A stretch of 64,000 bases of DNA. Origin: Schauerella fraxinea. GTDB lineage: Bacteria; Pseudomonadota; Gammaproteobacteria; Burkholderiales; Burkholderiaceae_B. Of the stretch, positions 41,761-50,753 are shown one piece after another (the first letter of the stretch is position 1; each line of letters starts with the position of its first letter). The position numbers were made by a program, and so were the translations under genes. The notes beneath the pieces were generated by a model. It was not told where the DNA came from and searched no databases. It worked only from the letters and a program-made list of their open reading frames with translations. The DNA is taken from positions 620,001-684,000 of the forward strand of contig JAVDKK010000004.1 of NCBI GenBank assembly GCA_030849945.1. The letters are read 5' to 3'.

Positions 41761-42975
41761 TTAACAGGAGGCGCAGTGTTCGTTTGCGCTGCTATCGCGC
41801 AGTATCGGACTGCGTTTCAAGTCGTTGGCACCCGGCCTGAATGAAGGCCGCTGCGGCAGCCGTTCGGCAAGTGAGTCGAAGCGGGCCCGTTGCAGCGCGA
41901 TTTCTTCCGCCAGCGGCTGGTGAACGGGGCGCTCGCCGGCGCCATCGGGATATCCCAGCAAACCCGTTTCGCAGTGCCGATCGTCGCCCCAGCCTGGATA
42001 ATCGGTGATCGGATATACACAAATGCCCGTCAGCACGACGCCTGCAGTCATGGCGGCAAACGCTTCATCGCATACGTACCGAAACCAAGGCAATCGCTCG
42101 TCGCCCTCCGCGCCAGTCTCCGAAATCAAAATGGGTTTTCCGTAGCGTTGAAAAATCTCCTGAAGAATATGCCTGAGCGGCCGGTACGCGGGCGAGCCGC
42201 GCGAGATGCACTCGCCGCCCCAAAACCACTGGTTTTGCGGATAGAAATTCACGCCGATCACATCCAGACAGGCATCATGCCCCCCAAGCTCCGGGCATGA
42301 TCGTCCCGTAAGCATGTCGCAGGCTTCGTACTGCAATGCATCGAAGTACCGCGCGATGTCGATATCATCCGCCGATTGCGCGGCGACGTGGATAGCGGGC
42401 TCCGCGCTGATGAACGTCGCCCCACGGTCGACTTCTTTTATGGCTGCGATTGCCGCGAGATTGGCGCATACGAGCTGCCGCTTCAGCTCGGCGCCTCGCC
42501 CATGGGTGCCGGGCCCAAAGTGATTGACGTCGCCCCCGGCCCAGGCCCAGTACGAGATTTCGTTGATGGGACAGAATATCGACGAGTGACCCGAAACGCG
42601 CTGGATCACGATGGCCGCCTCACGAGCAAAGGCAGCGAAGCGCTCGGGAAATTCGTCCGACCACACGTCAAGATGCATCGGGATGCCGTAATGACAAAGA
42701 TCCCACATCACTTGAACCCCGGCCTGGGTCGCTGCCCGCACGGTGGGTAGCGCACTACCCCAGTCGTACTGCCCAGGCGCAGTCTCGATAAGATGCCAGC
42801 ATATGCCGTCGCGAACCGTGCGAATGCCATGTGCCGCGACTGCCGCAAAATCCTGTGAAGGGTGATAGGCGTGCCCAGTCGACGCGCTGAGATCCAGGCG
42901 GCTGCCATCCGGCCACAGGTGGCTGCCGCACTCGAAGCCGCCTTGAATGAAGCTTCGGAATCGCGCAACTGCCAC
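41761..42975 (-). CDS. Glycoside hydrolase family 1-like protein
   Basis: 404 residues forming a (beta/alpha)8 clan GH-A fold. The acid/base Glu139 is in FCPINEISYW, the nucleophile Glu286 in PILISETGAEG, and substrate-subsite features are LCHYGIP and DVIGVNFYPQ. There is no signal peptide. The start is GTG 42975, one base after the stop of the preceding glycosyltransferase/mutase gene, so the two are coupled. The linkage to a mutase fusion suggests work on an exopolysaccharide or glycoconjugate rather than cellobiose catabolism; the specific sugar is unknown. Confidence 0.8.
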   Translation of the reverse strand: MAVARFRSFIQGGFECGSHLWPDGSRLDLSASTGHAYHPSQDFAAVAAHGIRTVRDGICWHLIETAPGQYDWGSALPTVRAATQAGVQVMWDLCHYGIPMHLDVWSDEFPERFAAFAREAAIVIQRVSGHSSIFCPINEISYWAWAGGDVNHFGPGTHGRGAELKRQLVCANLAAIAAIKEVDRGATFISAEPAIHVAAQSADDIDIARYFDALQYEACDMLTGRSCPELGGHDACLDVIGVNFYPQNQWFWGGECISRGSPAYRPLRHILQEIFQRYGKPILISETGAEGDERLPWFRYVCDEAFAAMTAGVVLTGICVYPITDYPGWGDDRHCETGLLGYPDGAGERPVHQPLAEEIALQRARFDSLAERLPQRPSFRPGANDLKRSPILRDSSANEHCASC

Positions 42976-42976
42976 C

Positions 42977-45358
42977 CTACGCTACCGCCGCCAAGCCATC
43001 GGTGGGCGACACGTTCGCGCACATGCGATCGTAAGTCGCGAGGGCCTGCGCGACCACCTGGTCCATGTTGTAGTACCTGTACGTGGCCAGGCGCCCGACG
43101 AACGTGACATCGGGTGACGCGTCCGCCAGATCACGGTATCTGGCATAAAGCGCAGCGTTTTCCGGTCGCGGTACCGGATAGTACGGATCGCCATCGTCGC
43201 CGGGAAATTCGTATGTCAGGCTGGTCTGCGAATGCGTCTGACCCGTGAGGTGTTTGTATTCCGTCACGCGCGTGTAAGGCACCGACTCGCTTGGATAATT
43301 GACCACACCCACTGGCTGGAACGTTTCAGTGTCCACGGTCTTGTGTTCGAATCGCAGCGAGCGATAAGGTAGCGGGCCGTATTGATAGTTGAAGTATTCA
43401 TCGACCCTGCCGGTATATACGAGCTCGCGATAATTCACCTGCTTTGCCACGTCAGCGAAATCCGTGTCGAGCAGGACGTCGATATTGGGATGCGCCAGCA
43501 TGCGCTCGAACATCGCCGTGTAGCCATTAGTCGGCATCTGCTGAAACTCATCGTCGAAGTAACGATCGTCATCGTTGGTACGAATGGGGATGCGAGCCGC
43601 TACGGCGGCGTCGAGTTCACTCGGATCGAGTCCCCATTGCTTGCGGGTGTAGCCGCGATAGAACTTCTCATACAGATCCCGGCCGATGCGCGAGACCACA
43701 ATATCTTCGGAGGTCTTGGGGTTCTCAACCGGTACGGCCAACCCTTCAAGAAATACCTGTGCACTTTCAGGTGTAAAGGGCCGGTCGTAGAGCATTTCGA
43801 GTGTGGTCAGATTGATCGGCACGGGCACGAGCTGTTCATCGACCTTTGCCAACACGCGATGTTCATAAGGCCGCCAGCGCGTGAACTGCGATAGGTAATC
43901 GACGATCCGTTTGGCATTGGTATGAAAGATATGCGGGCCATATCGATGGACCAGAATGCCGGCCGCGTCATGGTAGTCGTAGGCATTGCCGCCGATATGG
44001 GAACGCTTGTCGACCACAAGCACACGCTTACCCGAATCGGACGCCAGTCGCTCCGCCAATACACTGCCGGCAAAGCCCGCACCAACGATCAGATAATCGT
44101 AGTCGGCGTGTTGCGGGATGGCGCGCAACACGTTCACGGCGCTGTTTGCACTGGCTTTCAAGGGCGGCTTCGTCGGATCCAACCGAACCAGCTGTTTGCG
44201 CATTTCGACCACGGTGTGATCCCACGACTTACCTTCGATCGCGGCGTCGCAACGTGCAAAGATCTCACCGCTTTCGGGCGTGCTTTCCAATGCCGAAGCA
44301 ATGGCGACCTCAAAAGCATCTGCACCATCGGCGATCTTGACGACACGGCCATCCTTGTAATCCGAGACCACGTCTGCGATTGGCGTGGAAACGACGATGC
44401 GTCCTCCGGCCAAGTATTCCGGCGTTTTCGTCGGGCTGATAAAGCGCGTCGACTCATTGCGCGCGAAAGGCATCAGCGCCACATCCCAGCCTGCGAGATA
44501 ACTGGGCAATTCGTCATAAGATTTGCCGCCCAGGTAATGAATGTTCGCTTGATGCGGCAGCGTTGCCGGATCGATCTTCACAACCGGTCCCACAAGCACG
44601 AAGTGCCAGTCCGGCCGCGCGGTGGCCAAAGCGCCGATGAGCTCGATATCGAAACGTTCGTCGATCACACCGAAAAAGCCCAGGCGTGGCGATGGAATGG
44701 CGGCCTGATCTTCGGGCGGTGCGACCGAGGTTGCGCGTGCCTGTTTGAAATGATCGATGTCCACGCTGCTGGGAAAGGCGTGCACATTCGGGTGCAACGT
44801 ACGCTTGGCCTCAAACAGACTGAACCCGCCGGTAAACACCACGTCAGCTTTGGCGAACAGCTTCTTCTCCCACGCGATCAGCGACGCTGGTGCGCCCCGG
44901 AATGCAGACAGCTCATCCATGCAGTCATACACGATCAGATCCGCGGGAATATCCGCCGAGAACTCAAGACTCATCGGGGTGTAGTACCAAAATGTGCGAC
45001 GCGCAAGGCGTTCCGTATCGAGCAGCTCCTGCAGCAGGCGGCGCTGCGCGTCGACTTTCTGCACGTCGTTCATCGCGTGCGGCAGATGCGGGACCAACAC
45101 CGTTACCTGAGGCGCAACCTGGGTGCGAATCAACATTGGCTTATCGCCATTGGACAGCACGGGCTCTTCAAAGAAGAACACCGGCTGATGCGCAGCCATC
45201 CGAGTCATCAAATGCTGGGGACGCTGGTACACGAAGTTCCAACGCAAATGCGAAAAGCAAATGAGCGCACTCTCGGGCTTGGCGGTGTTGTTTGAATTAA
45301 AGGGAAAGCCGCCAAGTCGCGAGGCGCGCGTCGGCATCGGTTTGAAGGTGCGTGTCAT
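42977..45358 (-). CDS. Fusion: glycosyltransferase + UDP-galactopyranose mutase
   Basis: 793 residues. Residues ~30-400 are a GT-B-like glycosyltransferase (ICFSHLRWNFVYQRPQHLM, then a GT4-like C half with SYLAGWDVALMPFARN). Residues ~415-790 are a full UDP-galactopyranose mutase: FAD motif LIVGAGFAGSVLAERLA, GGNAYDYHD, YGPHIFHTN, VPINLTTLEMLY and the C-terminal EYKHLTGQ. The mutase makes UDP-galactofuranose and the fused transferase may use it or a related donor. No galactofuranosyl signature can be proved from sequence. AGGCGGGACC precedes the start. Coupled to the GH1-like gene downstream. Confidence 0.88.
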   Translation of the reverse strand: MTRTFKPMPTRASRLGGFPFNSNNTAKPESALICFSHLRWNFVYQRPQHLMTRMAAHQPVFFFEEPVLSNGDKPMLIRTQVAPQVTVLVPHLPHAMNDVQKVDAQRRLLQELLDTERLARRTFWYYTPMSLEFSADIPADLIVYDCMDELSAFRGAPASLIAWEKKLFAKADVVFTGGFSLFEAKRTLHPNVHAFPSSVDIDHFKQARATSVAPPEDQAAIPSPRLGFFGVIDERFDIELIGALATARPDWHFVLVGPVVKIDPATLPHQANIHYLGGKSYDELPSYLAGWDVALMPFARNESTRFISPTKTPEYLAGGRIVVSTPIADVVSDYKDGRVVKIADGADAFEVAIASALESTPESGEIFARCDAAIEGKSWDHTVVEMRKQLVRLDPTKPPLKASANSAVNVLRAIPQHADYDYLIVGAGFAGSVLAERLASDSGKRVLVVDKRSHIGGNAYDYHDAAGILVHRYGPHIFHTNAKRIVDYLSQFTRWRPYEHRVLAKVDEQLVPVPINLTTLEMLYDRPFTPESAQVFLEGLAVPVENPKTSEDIVVSRIGRDLYEKFYRGYTRKQWGLDPSELDAAVAARIPIRTNDDDRYFDDEFQQMPTNGYTAMFERMLAHPNIDVLLDTDFADVAKQVNYRELVYTGRVDEYFNYQYGPLPYRSLRFEHKTVDTETFQPVGVVNYPSESVPYTRVTEYKHLTGQTHSQTSLTYEFPGDDGDPYYPVPRPENAALYARYRDLADASPDVTFVGRLATYRYYNMDQVVAQALATYDRMCANVSPTDGLAAVA

Positions 45359-45675
45359 GGTCCCGCCTGGGGAAGTCGAGTGTTCGCCTCAGGTCGTGAG
45401 GCTCGTGTGGCTGGGATCGCCGGCCTGGCAAGTGAAAACGGGAAGTGGGCGCTTCGGGCCGATGGGCCGAATGGCCTTGGCGCCGTTACGGCATCAGGTT
45501 CAATGCAGCCGGCATGCCTAGCCACAGTGAACGTCTGCTTTTATGCAGCCCCAATGGGATGGGTGAAAATCGATGGGAAAATAATTGGCCGCCCCACGCA
45601 CGGCGGTGCAACAAACCCGCAACCGCAGCCAAAGCTGCTCATCCATGGACGTTGCTCACACGGCGGGCACCCCTC
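45359..45675. other. Intergenic region, possible small RNA
   Basis: A 317-base gap. No gene with family features was seen on either strand. It must contain the promoter of the minus-strand glycosyltransferase/mutase gene. On the plus strand, short hairpins (CTGC-TTTTAT-GCAG near 45536) precede a terminator-like element at 45669-45687, so a plus-strand small RNA is conceivable but unproved. Confidence 0.35.
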
Positions 45676-45687
45676 CTAGGGGTTTTT
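45669..45687 (+). terminator. Weak terminator-like hairpin, plus strand
   Basis: ACCCCT-CCT-AGGGGT, a six-base-pair stem with a three-base loop, followed by TTTT. There is no annotated plus-strand gene upstream of it, and it overlaps the stop of a minus-strand gene. Confidence 0.35.
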
Positions 45688-45900
45688 CGGACCCTCGCGC
45701 TTTTCCAGGAACCAAGGGGTATCGTCTTTGGGCACCACACCACCCGTCGTACCATCGACAGGCACCGGCTCGGCGCTGCCGTCCATTTTCGATTCGGGCG
45801 GTGCCTCCGGACCGACCACGGTTTTATGCGTTTGCGGCGGAGGGTTGAGTTTGGGATCCCGAAGATCTGCTTCGGTTTGATCGTGCTTCGATTGCGTCAT
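45676..45900 (-). CDS. Small hydrophilic hypothetical protein, 74 aa
   Basis: Begins MTQSKHDQTEADLRDPKLN and is rich in Pro, Glu, Asp and Lys without hydrophobic core, so probably disordered. The ATG at 45900 is preferred over the frame start at 46005 because the upstream part is not conserved-looking. It lies opposite the manganese riboswitch promoter region. No family recognised. Confidence 0.5.
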   Translation of the reverse strand: MTQSKHDQTEADLRDPKLNPPPQTHKTVVGPEAPPESKMDGSAEPVPVDGTTGGVVPKDDTPWFLEKREGPKNP

Positions 45901-46054
45901 GAGTTCCAGCCTCGAATGTGGACCTGCAAACATTTGCAGTTCGGACGCCTCCAAGACAGCACCACATACGCCTAAAACGTCAAAGTGACATATTGGTTTC
46001 AACATGTGCGCAACTTGTCCGAACTGCGCCGATACATACTGGAACGAACAGTGT

Positions 46055-46083
46055 TTGACAGCTTACACTTGGCTGAATAGAAT
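46055..46083 (+). promoter_or_regulatory. Sigma-70 promoter for the riboswitch-TerC transcript
   Basis: TTGACA (-35, 46055-46060), a 17-base spacer, then TAGAAT (-10, 46078-46083). This is a perfect -35 box and a five-of-six -10 box at optimal spacing, placing the transcription start just before the riboswitch. Confidence 0.85.
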
Positions 46084-46097
46084 CCTCCTCGTACTCA

Positions 46098-46235
46098 CAC
46101 GGGGAGTAGCCGGGGCGCCCAACGCTCCCGCAGTGTCGTCAATACGGTAAGCGGTTGGAGCATTTGCACCGGCACGCCATACCCGGCACTACGGACCGCA
46201 TGTCATTGCACATGCGGCTGGCGAGACCGAACGGG
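46098..46235 (+). promoter_or_regulatory. Manganese riboswitch (yybP-ykoY)
   Basis: Upstream of a TerC/Alx gene, as in E. coli alx. The conserved 5' element GGGGAGTAGC is at 46101-46110 and the matching 3' element GGCGAGACC at 46220-46228; these form the two loops that bind Mn2+. Between them is a variable arm containing the perfect hairpin CCGCATGT/ACATGCGG (46195-46216). The aptamer is followed by a short tail leading to the ribosome site AAAGG before the ATG at 46268, consistent with translational control. Mn2+ excess should switch the gene on. Confidence 0.88.
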
Positions 46236-46267
46236 GTTTTATCCACCTGTCCGCTAAAGGTTTCGCC

Positions 46268-47278
46268 ATGATTTCAGTCGGTACGCCACTGTTGTGGTCT
46301 CTGTTTGCGTGTTTCGTCGTCGTCGCTCTGCTGATCGACTTCTTCGCCCTCAATCGTCAGGGTGCTCAAAAAGTTTCAATGCGTGCTGCCGCCATCTGGT
46401 CTGCGATCTGGGTGGCCGTCAGTTTCGTGTTCGTCGGCTTCCTGTGGTGGATGCTGGGCGGCACGGGGGACGACGTCGCCGCGCGCACAATGGCCAACTC
46501 GAAGGCACTCGAGTTCGTGACCGGTTATCTGGTCGAGAAAGCCCTGGCCGTCGATAACATCTTCGTCTTCCTGCTGCTCTTCACTTACTTCGGCGTGCCG
46601 GCGCAGTTCCAGAAGCGCGTGTTGATGATCGGTATTCTGGCAGCGCTGGTGCTGCGCGGCATTCTGATTCTGGTGGGTTCGTGGATGATTCAGGAGTTCC
46701 ACTGGATCATGTACGTGTTCGGCGCGTTCCTGGTGTTTACCGGCGTGAAGATGTGGATGGCTTCGGGGCAAGAACCCGATCTGGACAAGAACCCCGCGTT
46801 GAACTGGGTAAAGCGCCGTGTGCGTATCTCGCCGGATTACGACGGAGAGCGCTTCTTCACCAAGATCGATGGCGTCAAAGTGGCTACGCCGATGCTGTTG
46901 GTGGTGCTCTTGATCGGTATCGTCGACGTGGTGTTCGCTGTTGACTCCATCCCTGCCATCTTCGCCATCACGACCGACCCGTTCATCGTGCTGACCTCCA
47001 ACGTGTTTGCCATCCTGGGTTTGCGTGCGCTGTACTTCCTCTTGGCCGGCATGCAGGAGCGCTTCCACCTGCTGCCCTACGGCTTGGCGATCGTGCTCGT
47101 GTTTATCGGTACGAAGATGCTGTTGATCGATATCTACAAGATTCCGGTTGCCTGGTCGTTGGGCGCCACGGTCACCATCCTGGCGTTGACGATGATCCTG
47201 TCGCTTTTCATCAAGCCCAAGGCCGAAGTCACTGCCAGCGCCTATCCGTTCGACAGCAAGCCTAAGAAGCACGACTAA
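46268..47278 (+). CDS. alx: TerC-family membrane protein (Alx-like, manganese-linked)
   Basis: A 336-residue inner-membrane protein with about nine helices and the TerC hallmark repeats EKALAVDNIFVFLLLF and VVFAVDSIPAIFAIT, whose acidic residues are expected to bind metal. The DLDKNPALNWVKRRVRISPDYDG loop (shown in part) is typical of the Alx branch. Likely exports Mn2+ or protects exported proteins from mismetallation. Expression is set by the upstream manganese riboswitch. A strong terminator follows. Confidence 0.9.
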   Translation: MISVGTPLLWSLFACFVVVALLIDFFALNRQGAQKVSMRAAAIWSAIWVAVSFVFVGFLWWMLGGTGDDVAARTMANSKALEFVTGYLVEKALAVDNIFVFLLLFTYFGVPAQFQKRVLMIGILAALVLRGILILVGSWMIQEFHWIMYVFGAFLVFTGVKMWMASGQEPDLDKNPALNWVKRRVRISPDYDGERFFTKIDGVKVATPMLLVVLLIGIVDVVFAVDSIPAIFAITTDPFIVLTSNVFAILGLRALYFLLAGMQERFHLLPYGLAIVLVFIGTKMLLIDIYKIPVAWSLGATVTILALTMILSLFIKPKAEVTASAYPFDSKPKKHD

Positions 47279-47343
47279 CGGCTAGAGCGAGGATTCGGGC
47301 AATAGGCCTGGATCCCGCTTCAGCGATTGATAAGCAGCACTGA

Positions 47344-47381
47344 AGCGGCGGCGCGGGCAAAGGCCCGCGTCGCCGCTTTTT
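47344..47381 (+). terminator. Rho-independent terminator of the TerC gene
   Basis: A 15-base-pair stem AGCGGCGGCGCGGGC/GCCCGCGTCGCCGCT with one mismatch and a four-base AAAG loop (47344-47376), followed by TTTTT. Confidence 0.93.
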
Positions 47382-47449
47382 CTCTGGCGACCGGATGCAG
47401 ATGAGATCGCACATCGTGAGCACCCTGTTTGCCTGCATTGCCATGCGCG

Positions 47450-48067
47450 TCAGACGATGGGATGCCATAAGAGCGCTGCGCTCAGCGCAAGCATGAATAC
47501 CGCGATCGACCCGTCGAGAACACGCCAGGCGTGCGGACTTCGAAATATCGGCAGCAACAGGCGAGCGCCATACCCCAGCAGAGAGAACCACGCCAGGCTC
47601 GCCGCACATGCGCCAAGCGCGAAAATCCACCGATCAACTCCCGCATAGCGTGTCGAGATGCTGCCAAGCAGCACCACCGTATCGAGATAAACGTGAGGAT
47701 TGAGAAAAGTGAACGCCAGACACGTCAGCAGCACGCGACGCCTGCTGGGCGCATCGGCGATCCCGGGCGTTAATCCCTCCGACCCGCGCCACGCCCGTCT
47801 GGCGGCTAAAACGCCATAGATCCCGAGAAATACCGCGCCTGCGATCCGCGTTGCGAACAGCACTTCGGGCCACGCGTTTACCAGCGTGCCGATGCCGAGC
47901 ACGCCACACACGATCAGAACGATGTCGCCCAAGGCGCAAATCGTAATGACCGCGACGACGGACTGTCGCTTGAGCCCCTGGCGAAGAACGAAAGCATTCT
48001 GTGCACCGATGGCGACGATCAAACCTGCGCCGGAAATAAAACCGGAAAGAGCGGCACCGAGAGACAT
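47450..48067 (-). CDS. argO: Arginine/lysine exporter (ArgO, LysE family)
   Basis: A 205-residue LysE-superfamily exporter with six membrane helices. It has the N-terminal FISGAGLIVAIGAQNAFVLRQG and the mid-protein FTFLNPHVYLDTVVLLGSI, both diagnostic of ArgO/LysE. Predicted to export excess L-arginine (and possibly lysine or canavanine). Divergent from the argP-like regulator at 48178, whose orthologue activates argO in E. coli; the 110 bases between them are the probable operator. Confidence 0.9.
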   Translation of the reverse strand: MSLGAALSGFISGAGLIVAIGAQNAFVLRQGLKRQSVVAVITICALGDIVLIVCGVLGIGTLVNAWPEVLFATRIAGAVFLGIYGVLAARRAWRGSEGLTPGIADAPSRRRVLLTCLAFTFLNPHVYLDTVVLLGSISTRYAGVDRWIFALGACAASLAWFSLLGYGARLLLPIFRSPHAWRVLDGSIAVFMLALSAALLWHPIV

Positions 48068-48177
48068 GACAGCATATGAAGCAAGTGAAGACAGCGCATG
48101 CTATCGCCACCCAGCTATTTAATAAAACTCATTATTCTTAATACAATGAAGTAAATCTAAATACGCGAGCGGCTGCC

Positions 48178-49074
48178 ATGGCATTGATCCACCCCCAACT
48201 GGAAGCGTTTCTGGCCGTTCTTGAAGAAACAAGTTTCGAAGCCGCTGCGCGCCATTTGTCCATTACGCCTTCCGCGGTGTCGCAGCGTATCAAGGCACTT
48301 GAGGATCGGCTTGGCCAGCCGCTCATCATTCGTCAGTTGCCATGCCGGCCCACAGCCGCCGGTAAAAAATTGCTTCGTCGTCTTCGCCCCATGCGTGTCC
48401 TCGAAGCAGAGGCCTTGGCTGATTTTCTACCGCATGAAAGCGGAAGTGCGCTCAATCGTCCCATAGCGCTTGCCGTCAATGACGATTCACTGGCCACGTG
48501 GCTGATCGCTGCGCTCGCACGTCTACATGATGCGCACGGCTATCTCTTTGACGTCACCGTCGACGATCAGGATCACACCCTCGATCTGCTGCGTGAAGGT
48601 GCCGTACTTGCCGCGATCACGGCTGAGGCAACGCCCCTGCAAGGGTGCACGGTTCGCACGCTCGGGGCAATGCGCTATCGGGCCATCGCGTCGCCTGAAT
48701 TTGTCGCGCGCTACTTCGCCTCCGGCGTGGATGCGAGCACGCTGAAACAGGCGCCGATGATCGTGTTCAATCGCAAGGATGCACTACAGTCGCGCTTCAT
48801 CCGGCTCATCACCCGCGCTCACATCGCACCGCCCGTGCATTACTTGCCCACGGCAATAGGCTTTGTAGACGCTGCGGCGCAGGGCCTGGGGTGGTGCCTG
48901 GCGCCTGAGTCACTGATAGAAGACGCCTTGGCAAGCAGGCGCATCGTGATGGTGGGACCCGAGCGGTGGCTGGATGTCCCGCTCTATCTGCAGCATGCTG
49001 CCATCGCCTCACAAACCTTGCAAAGGCTCAGTGACGCTTTGCAGCACACAGCCTCCCGGGCGCTCCATCGCTAG
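48178..49074 (+). CDS. argP: LysR-family regulator ArgP
   Basis: A 298-residue LysR protein of the ArgP/LysG kind: IHPQLEAFLAVLEETSFEAA, the helix-turn-helix with TPSAVSQRIKALEDRLGQPL, then RPTAAGKKLLR, and an effector domain that in relatives senses arginine and lysine. Pairing with a divergent argO supports the name. It is expected to activate argO when basic amino acids are abundant. Confidence 0.92.
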   Translation: MALIHPQLEAFLAVLEETSFEAAARHLSITPSAVSQRIKALEDRLGQPLIIRQLPCRPTAAGKKLLRRLRPMRVLEAEALADFLPHESGSALNRPIALAVNDDSLATWLIAALARLHDAHGYLFDVTVDDQDHTLDLLREGAVLAAITAEATPLQGCTVRTLGAMRYRAIASPEFVARYFASGVDASTLKQAPMIVFNRKDALQSRFIRLITRAHIAPPVHYLPTAIGFVDAAAQGLGWCLAPESLIEDALASRRIVMVGPERWLDVPLYLQHAAIASQTLQRLSDALQHTASRALHR

Positions 49075-49249
49075 TGCGTCGGCGGATCGGCCCATTGAAT
49101 GCCGCCTGGTGTAAGCAGCATTGAGGCCTGACGCGCGGAAAGCGCCGATGCCAAGCCTGCACGTGTTGCAGCATGAAAAACCGCCAGGAACGTCACGTGC
49201 TTCTGTTTTCACATCGCTGAAAGGCGCTCATCACACACAGGAGACGAGA

Positions 49250-49624
49250 ATGAACACATTGAACACAGGTACTCATACTGCGGGCGTGTCGAATCCGGTA
49301 ATTTCGTCGAGCCGCGTCGAGGGCACCAAGGTCTACAACGAGCAGGGTGAAAAGCTGGGCTCGATCGATCATCTGCAAATCGATAAGCAGTCGGGTCAAG
49401 TGCGTTATGCCATCCTGGAGTTCGGCGGCTTTCTCGGCATGGGTACGGATCGCTATCCGTTGCCCTGGAACGTGCTGAGATACGACACTGCCTTGGACGG
49501 CTATGTTGTCCCGGTCACCAAGGACAAGCTGGACAATGCGCCCAAATACGAAGGAACCGCGCATCCCGAGTACAACGACGAGTACGGTCGTCGGGTGTAC
49601 GACTACTACGGCGCACAGTGGTAA
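49250..49624 (+). CDS. PRC-barrel domain protein
   Basis: A 124-residue soluble protein. The PRC-barrel core (EGTKVYNEQGEKLGSIDHLQ, RYAILEFGGFLGMG, RYPLPWNVLRYD) spans about residues 20-95, followed by a Tyr-rich C-terminus (GRRVYDYYGAQW). AGGAGACGAG precedes the ATG at 49250. Similar proteins in Alcaligenaceae and Burkholderiales are stress-associated; the precise role is unknown. A bidirectional terminator follows. Confidence 0.85.
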   Translation: MNTLNTGTHTAGVSNPVISSSRVEGTKVYNEQGEKLGSIDHLQIDKQSGQVRYAILEFGGFLGMGTDRYPLPWNVLRYDTALDGYVVPVTKDKLDNAPKYEGTAHPEYNDEYGRRVYDYYGAQW

Positions 49625-49660
49625 ATCGCTACTGAGGGCGAACGCCCGATCTGCAACAAA

Positions 49661-49684
49661 CGCCTCGCGGTGCGCCGCGAGGCG
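49661..49684. terminator. Bidirectional rho-independent terminator
   Basis: CGCCTCGCGG-TGCG-CCGCGAGGCG, a perfect 10-base-pair stem with a 4-base loop, flanked by TTTGCGTTTT on the right and by AACAAA on the left (TTTGTT on the other strand). It separates the PRC-barrel gene from the convergent catabolic operon. Confidence 0.88.
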
Positions 49685-49692
49685 TTTGCGTT

Positions 49693-50742
49693 TTAACGGG
49701 TCACACCGCGAGCGATCAACCAGTCGTTGATCAGTCCAGCAATCTGATCTGAATTCTTATCCATCATCAGCATGTGGCTGTTGCCCTTGATGCCTTTTTG
49801 GGGAAGCATCATCACGTCGGCCTGCCCGCCCAGACCACTGATAGTGGCGCGCACTTTCTCCTGACGCGCCACGATCGCATTCCAGAATGGCGATGCCTCG
49901 GTGTAATCGCCCCATACCCACAATATCGGCACGCCCTTCAAGACTGAAAAATCTGTCTTGTCCGGATCGGGCGAGCCACTGGGTTCGACCATCACCATGG
50001 CCTTGATCTTTGTGGGATTTTTCATCGCCGCTTTATAGGCAAAGTTGCCGCCTTGGCTGTGGACGACGATCACGCAGGGGCAGGCTTGTTCGACGTACTG
50101 ATCGTAAGCCGCTTGCGTCATCTCATCATTCGTCGCCCATCGTGGCACGCTCTGTTTGACGAACTCGCCAAACGATTCGATCGGGAACTGCGTACCCTCT
50201 TGCGCCACGCGCTTGCTCGGATCGGGATCATAGGCTTTGCCGATTCGAAAGAGCTCCCACGCCTCCTTTTCATTGCGGAAGAACGGCGCATCCTGGTAGA
50301 TCTCGGGGTAACGTGCCCACGAGGATCGGCCGCGCTCGACCGCATCGCTTGTGTACACATCCCAGCCTTGTTTGAGGAAGAACATTTCCCAGCCGGGCTT
50401 GCGATCGGGTTTCGACTCCCAATTCGCGCCGGTCAAGCCCCCGCCGTGCCACATCAGCATCGGATAGGCAGCGCGGGGTTTCTCGAGGCGGATGTAATGC
50501 ACATACATCTGGCCGGCAACGAATTCGCCGTTTTGATTCACCTTCACGGGCGGCGACCCTGGGCTAAAAGTCATTTCCCGATCGGGCAAGCCGGTAAGCG
50601 AAATACGCTTGCCGCCCACGTAATAACTGCCGATCTCCTTTACCTGCAGCGTGGTGTCGTCGGCCGATGCCGGAAGTGATACCGATGCGGCAACGACTGC
50701 TGTCGCTGCCAGTGATGCGAATGCCTTGCTTGTTATTTTCAT
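49693..50742 (-). CDS. Secreted alpha/beta-hydrolase esterase
   Basis: 349 residues with a signal peptide (cleavage near PASA-DDT). The catalytic nucleophile is Ser229 in VVHSQGGNF, the probable acid Glu253 in MVEPSG, and the base His323 in GNSHMLMM. The Ser-Glu-His arrangement and GNSHMLMMDKN motif recall the Alcaligenes esterase of PDB entry 1QLW, from memory. Predicted periplasmic or extracellular hydrolysis of an ester. Last gene of the six-gene operon starting at 54990, 12 bases after the quinone oxidoreductase gene; it may release the acid that the operon consumes. Confidence 0.85.
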   Translation of the reverse strand: MKITSKAFASLAATAVVAASVSLPASADDTTLQVKEIGSYYVGGKRISLTGLPDREMTFSPGSPPVKVNQNGEFVAGQMYVHYIRLEKPRAAYPMLMWHGGGLTGANWESKPDRKPGWEMFFLKQGWDVYTSDAVERGRSSWARYPEIYQDAPFFRNEKEAWELFRIGKAYDPDPSKRVAQEGTQFPIESFGEFVKQSVPRWATNDEMTQAAYDQYVEQACPCVIVVHSQGGNFAYKAAMKNPTKIKAMVMVEPSGSPDPDKTDFSVLKGVPILWVWGDYTEASPFWNAIVARQEKVRATISGLGGQADVMMLPQKGIKGNSHMLMMDKNSDQIAGLINDWLIARGVTR

Positions 50743-50753
50743 GTTGTCTCCAT

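Noticed and set aside
42979..42989. GGCGGTAGCGT on the minus strand, identical to the core of the RfaH ops element
   Set aside because: It lies inside the last codons of the mutase gene (Ala-Ala-Val-Ala-stop), not in a 5' leader, and the 11 bases can be explained by coding; probably coincidence.
45430..45530. Resemblance to a cobalamin riboswitch (GGGAAG ... GCCACAGTGA)
   Set aside because: The spacing and the GGTG and CTGC elements do not fit the aptamer, and the flanking genes have no cobalamin link.
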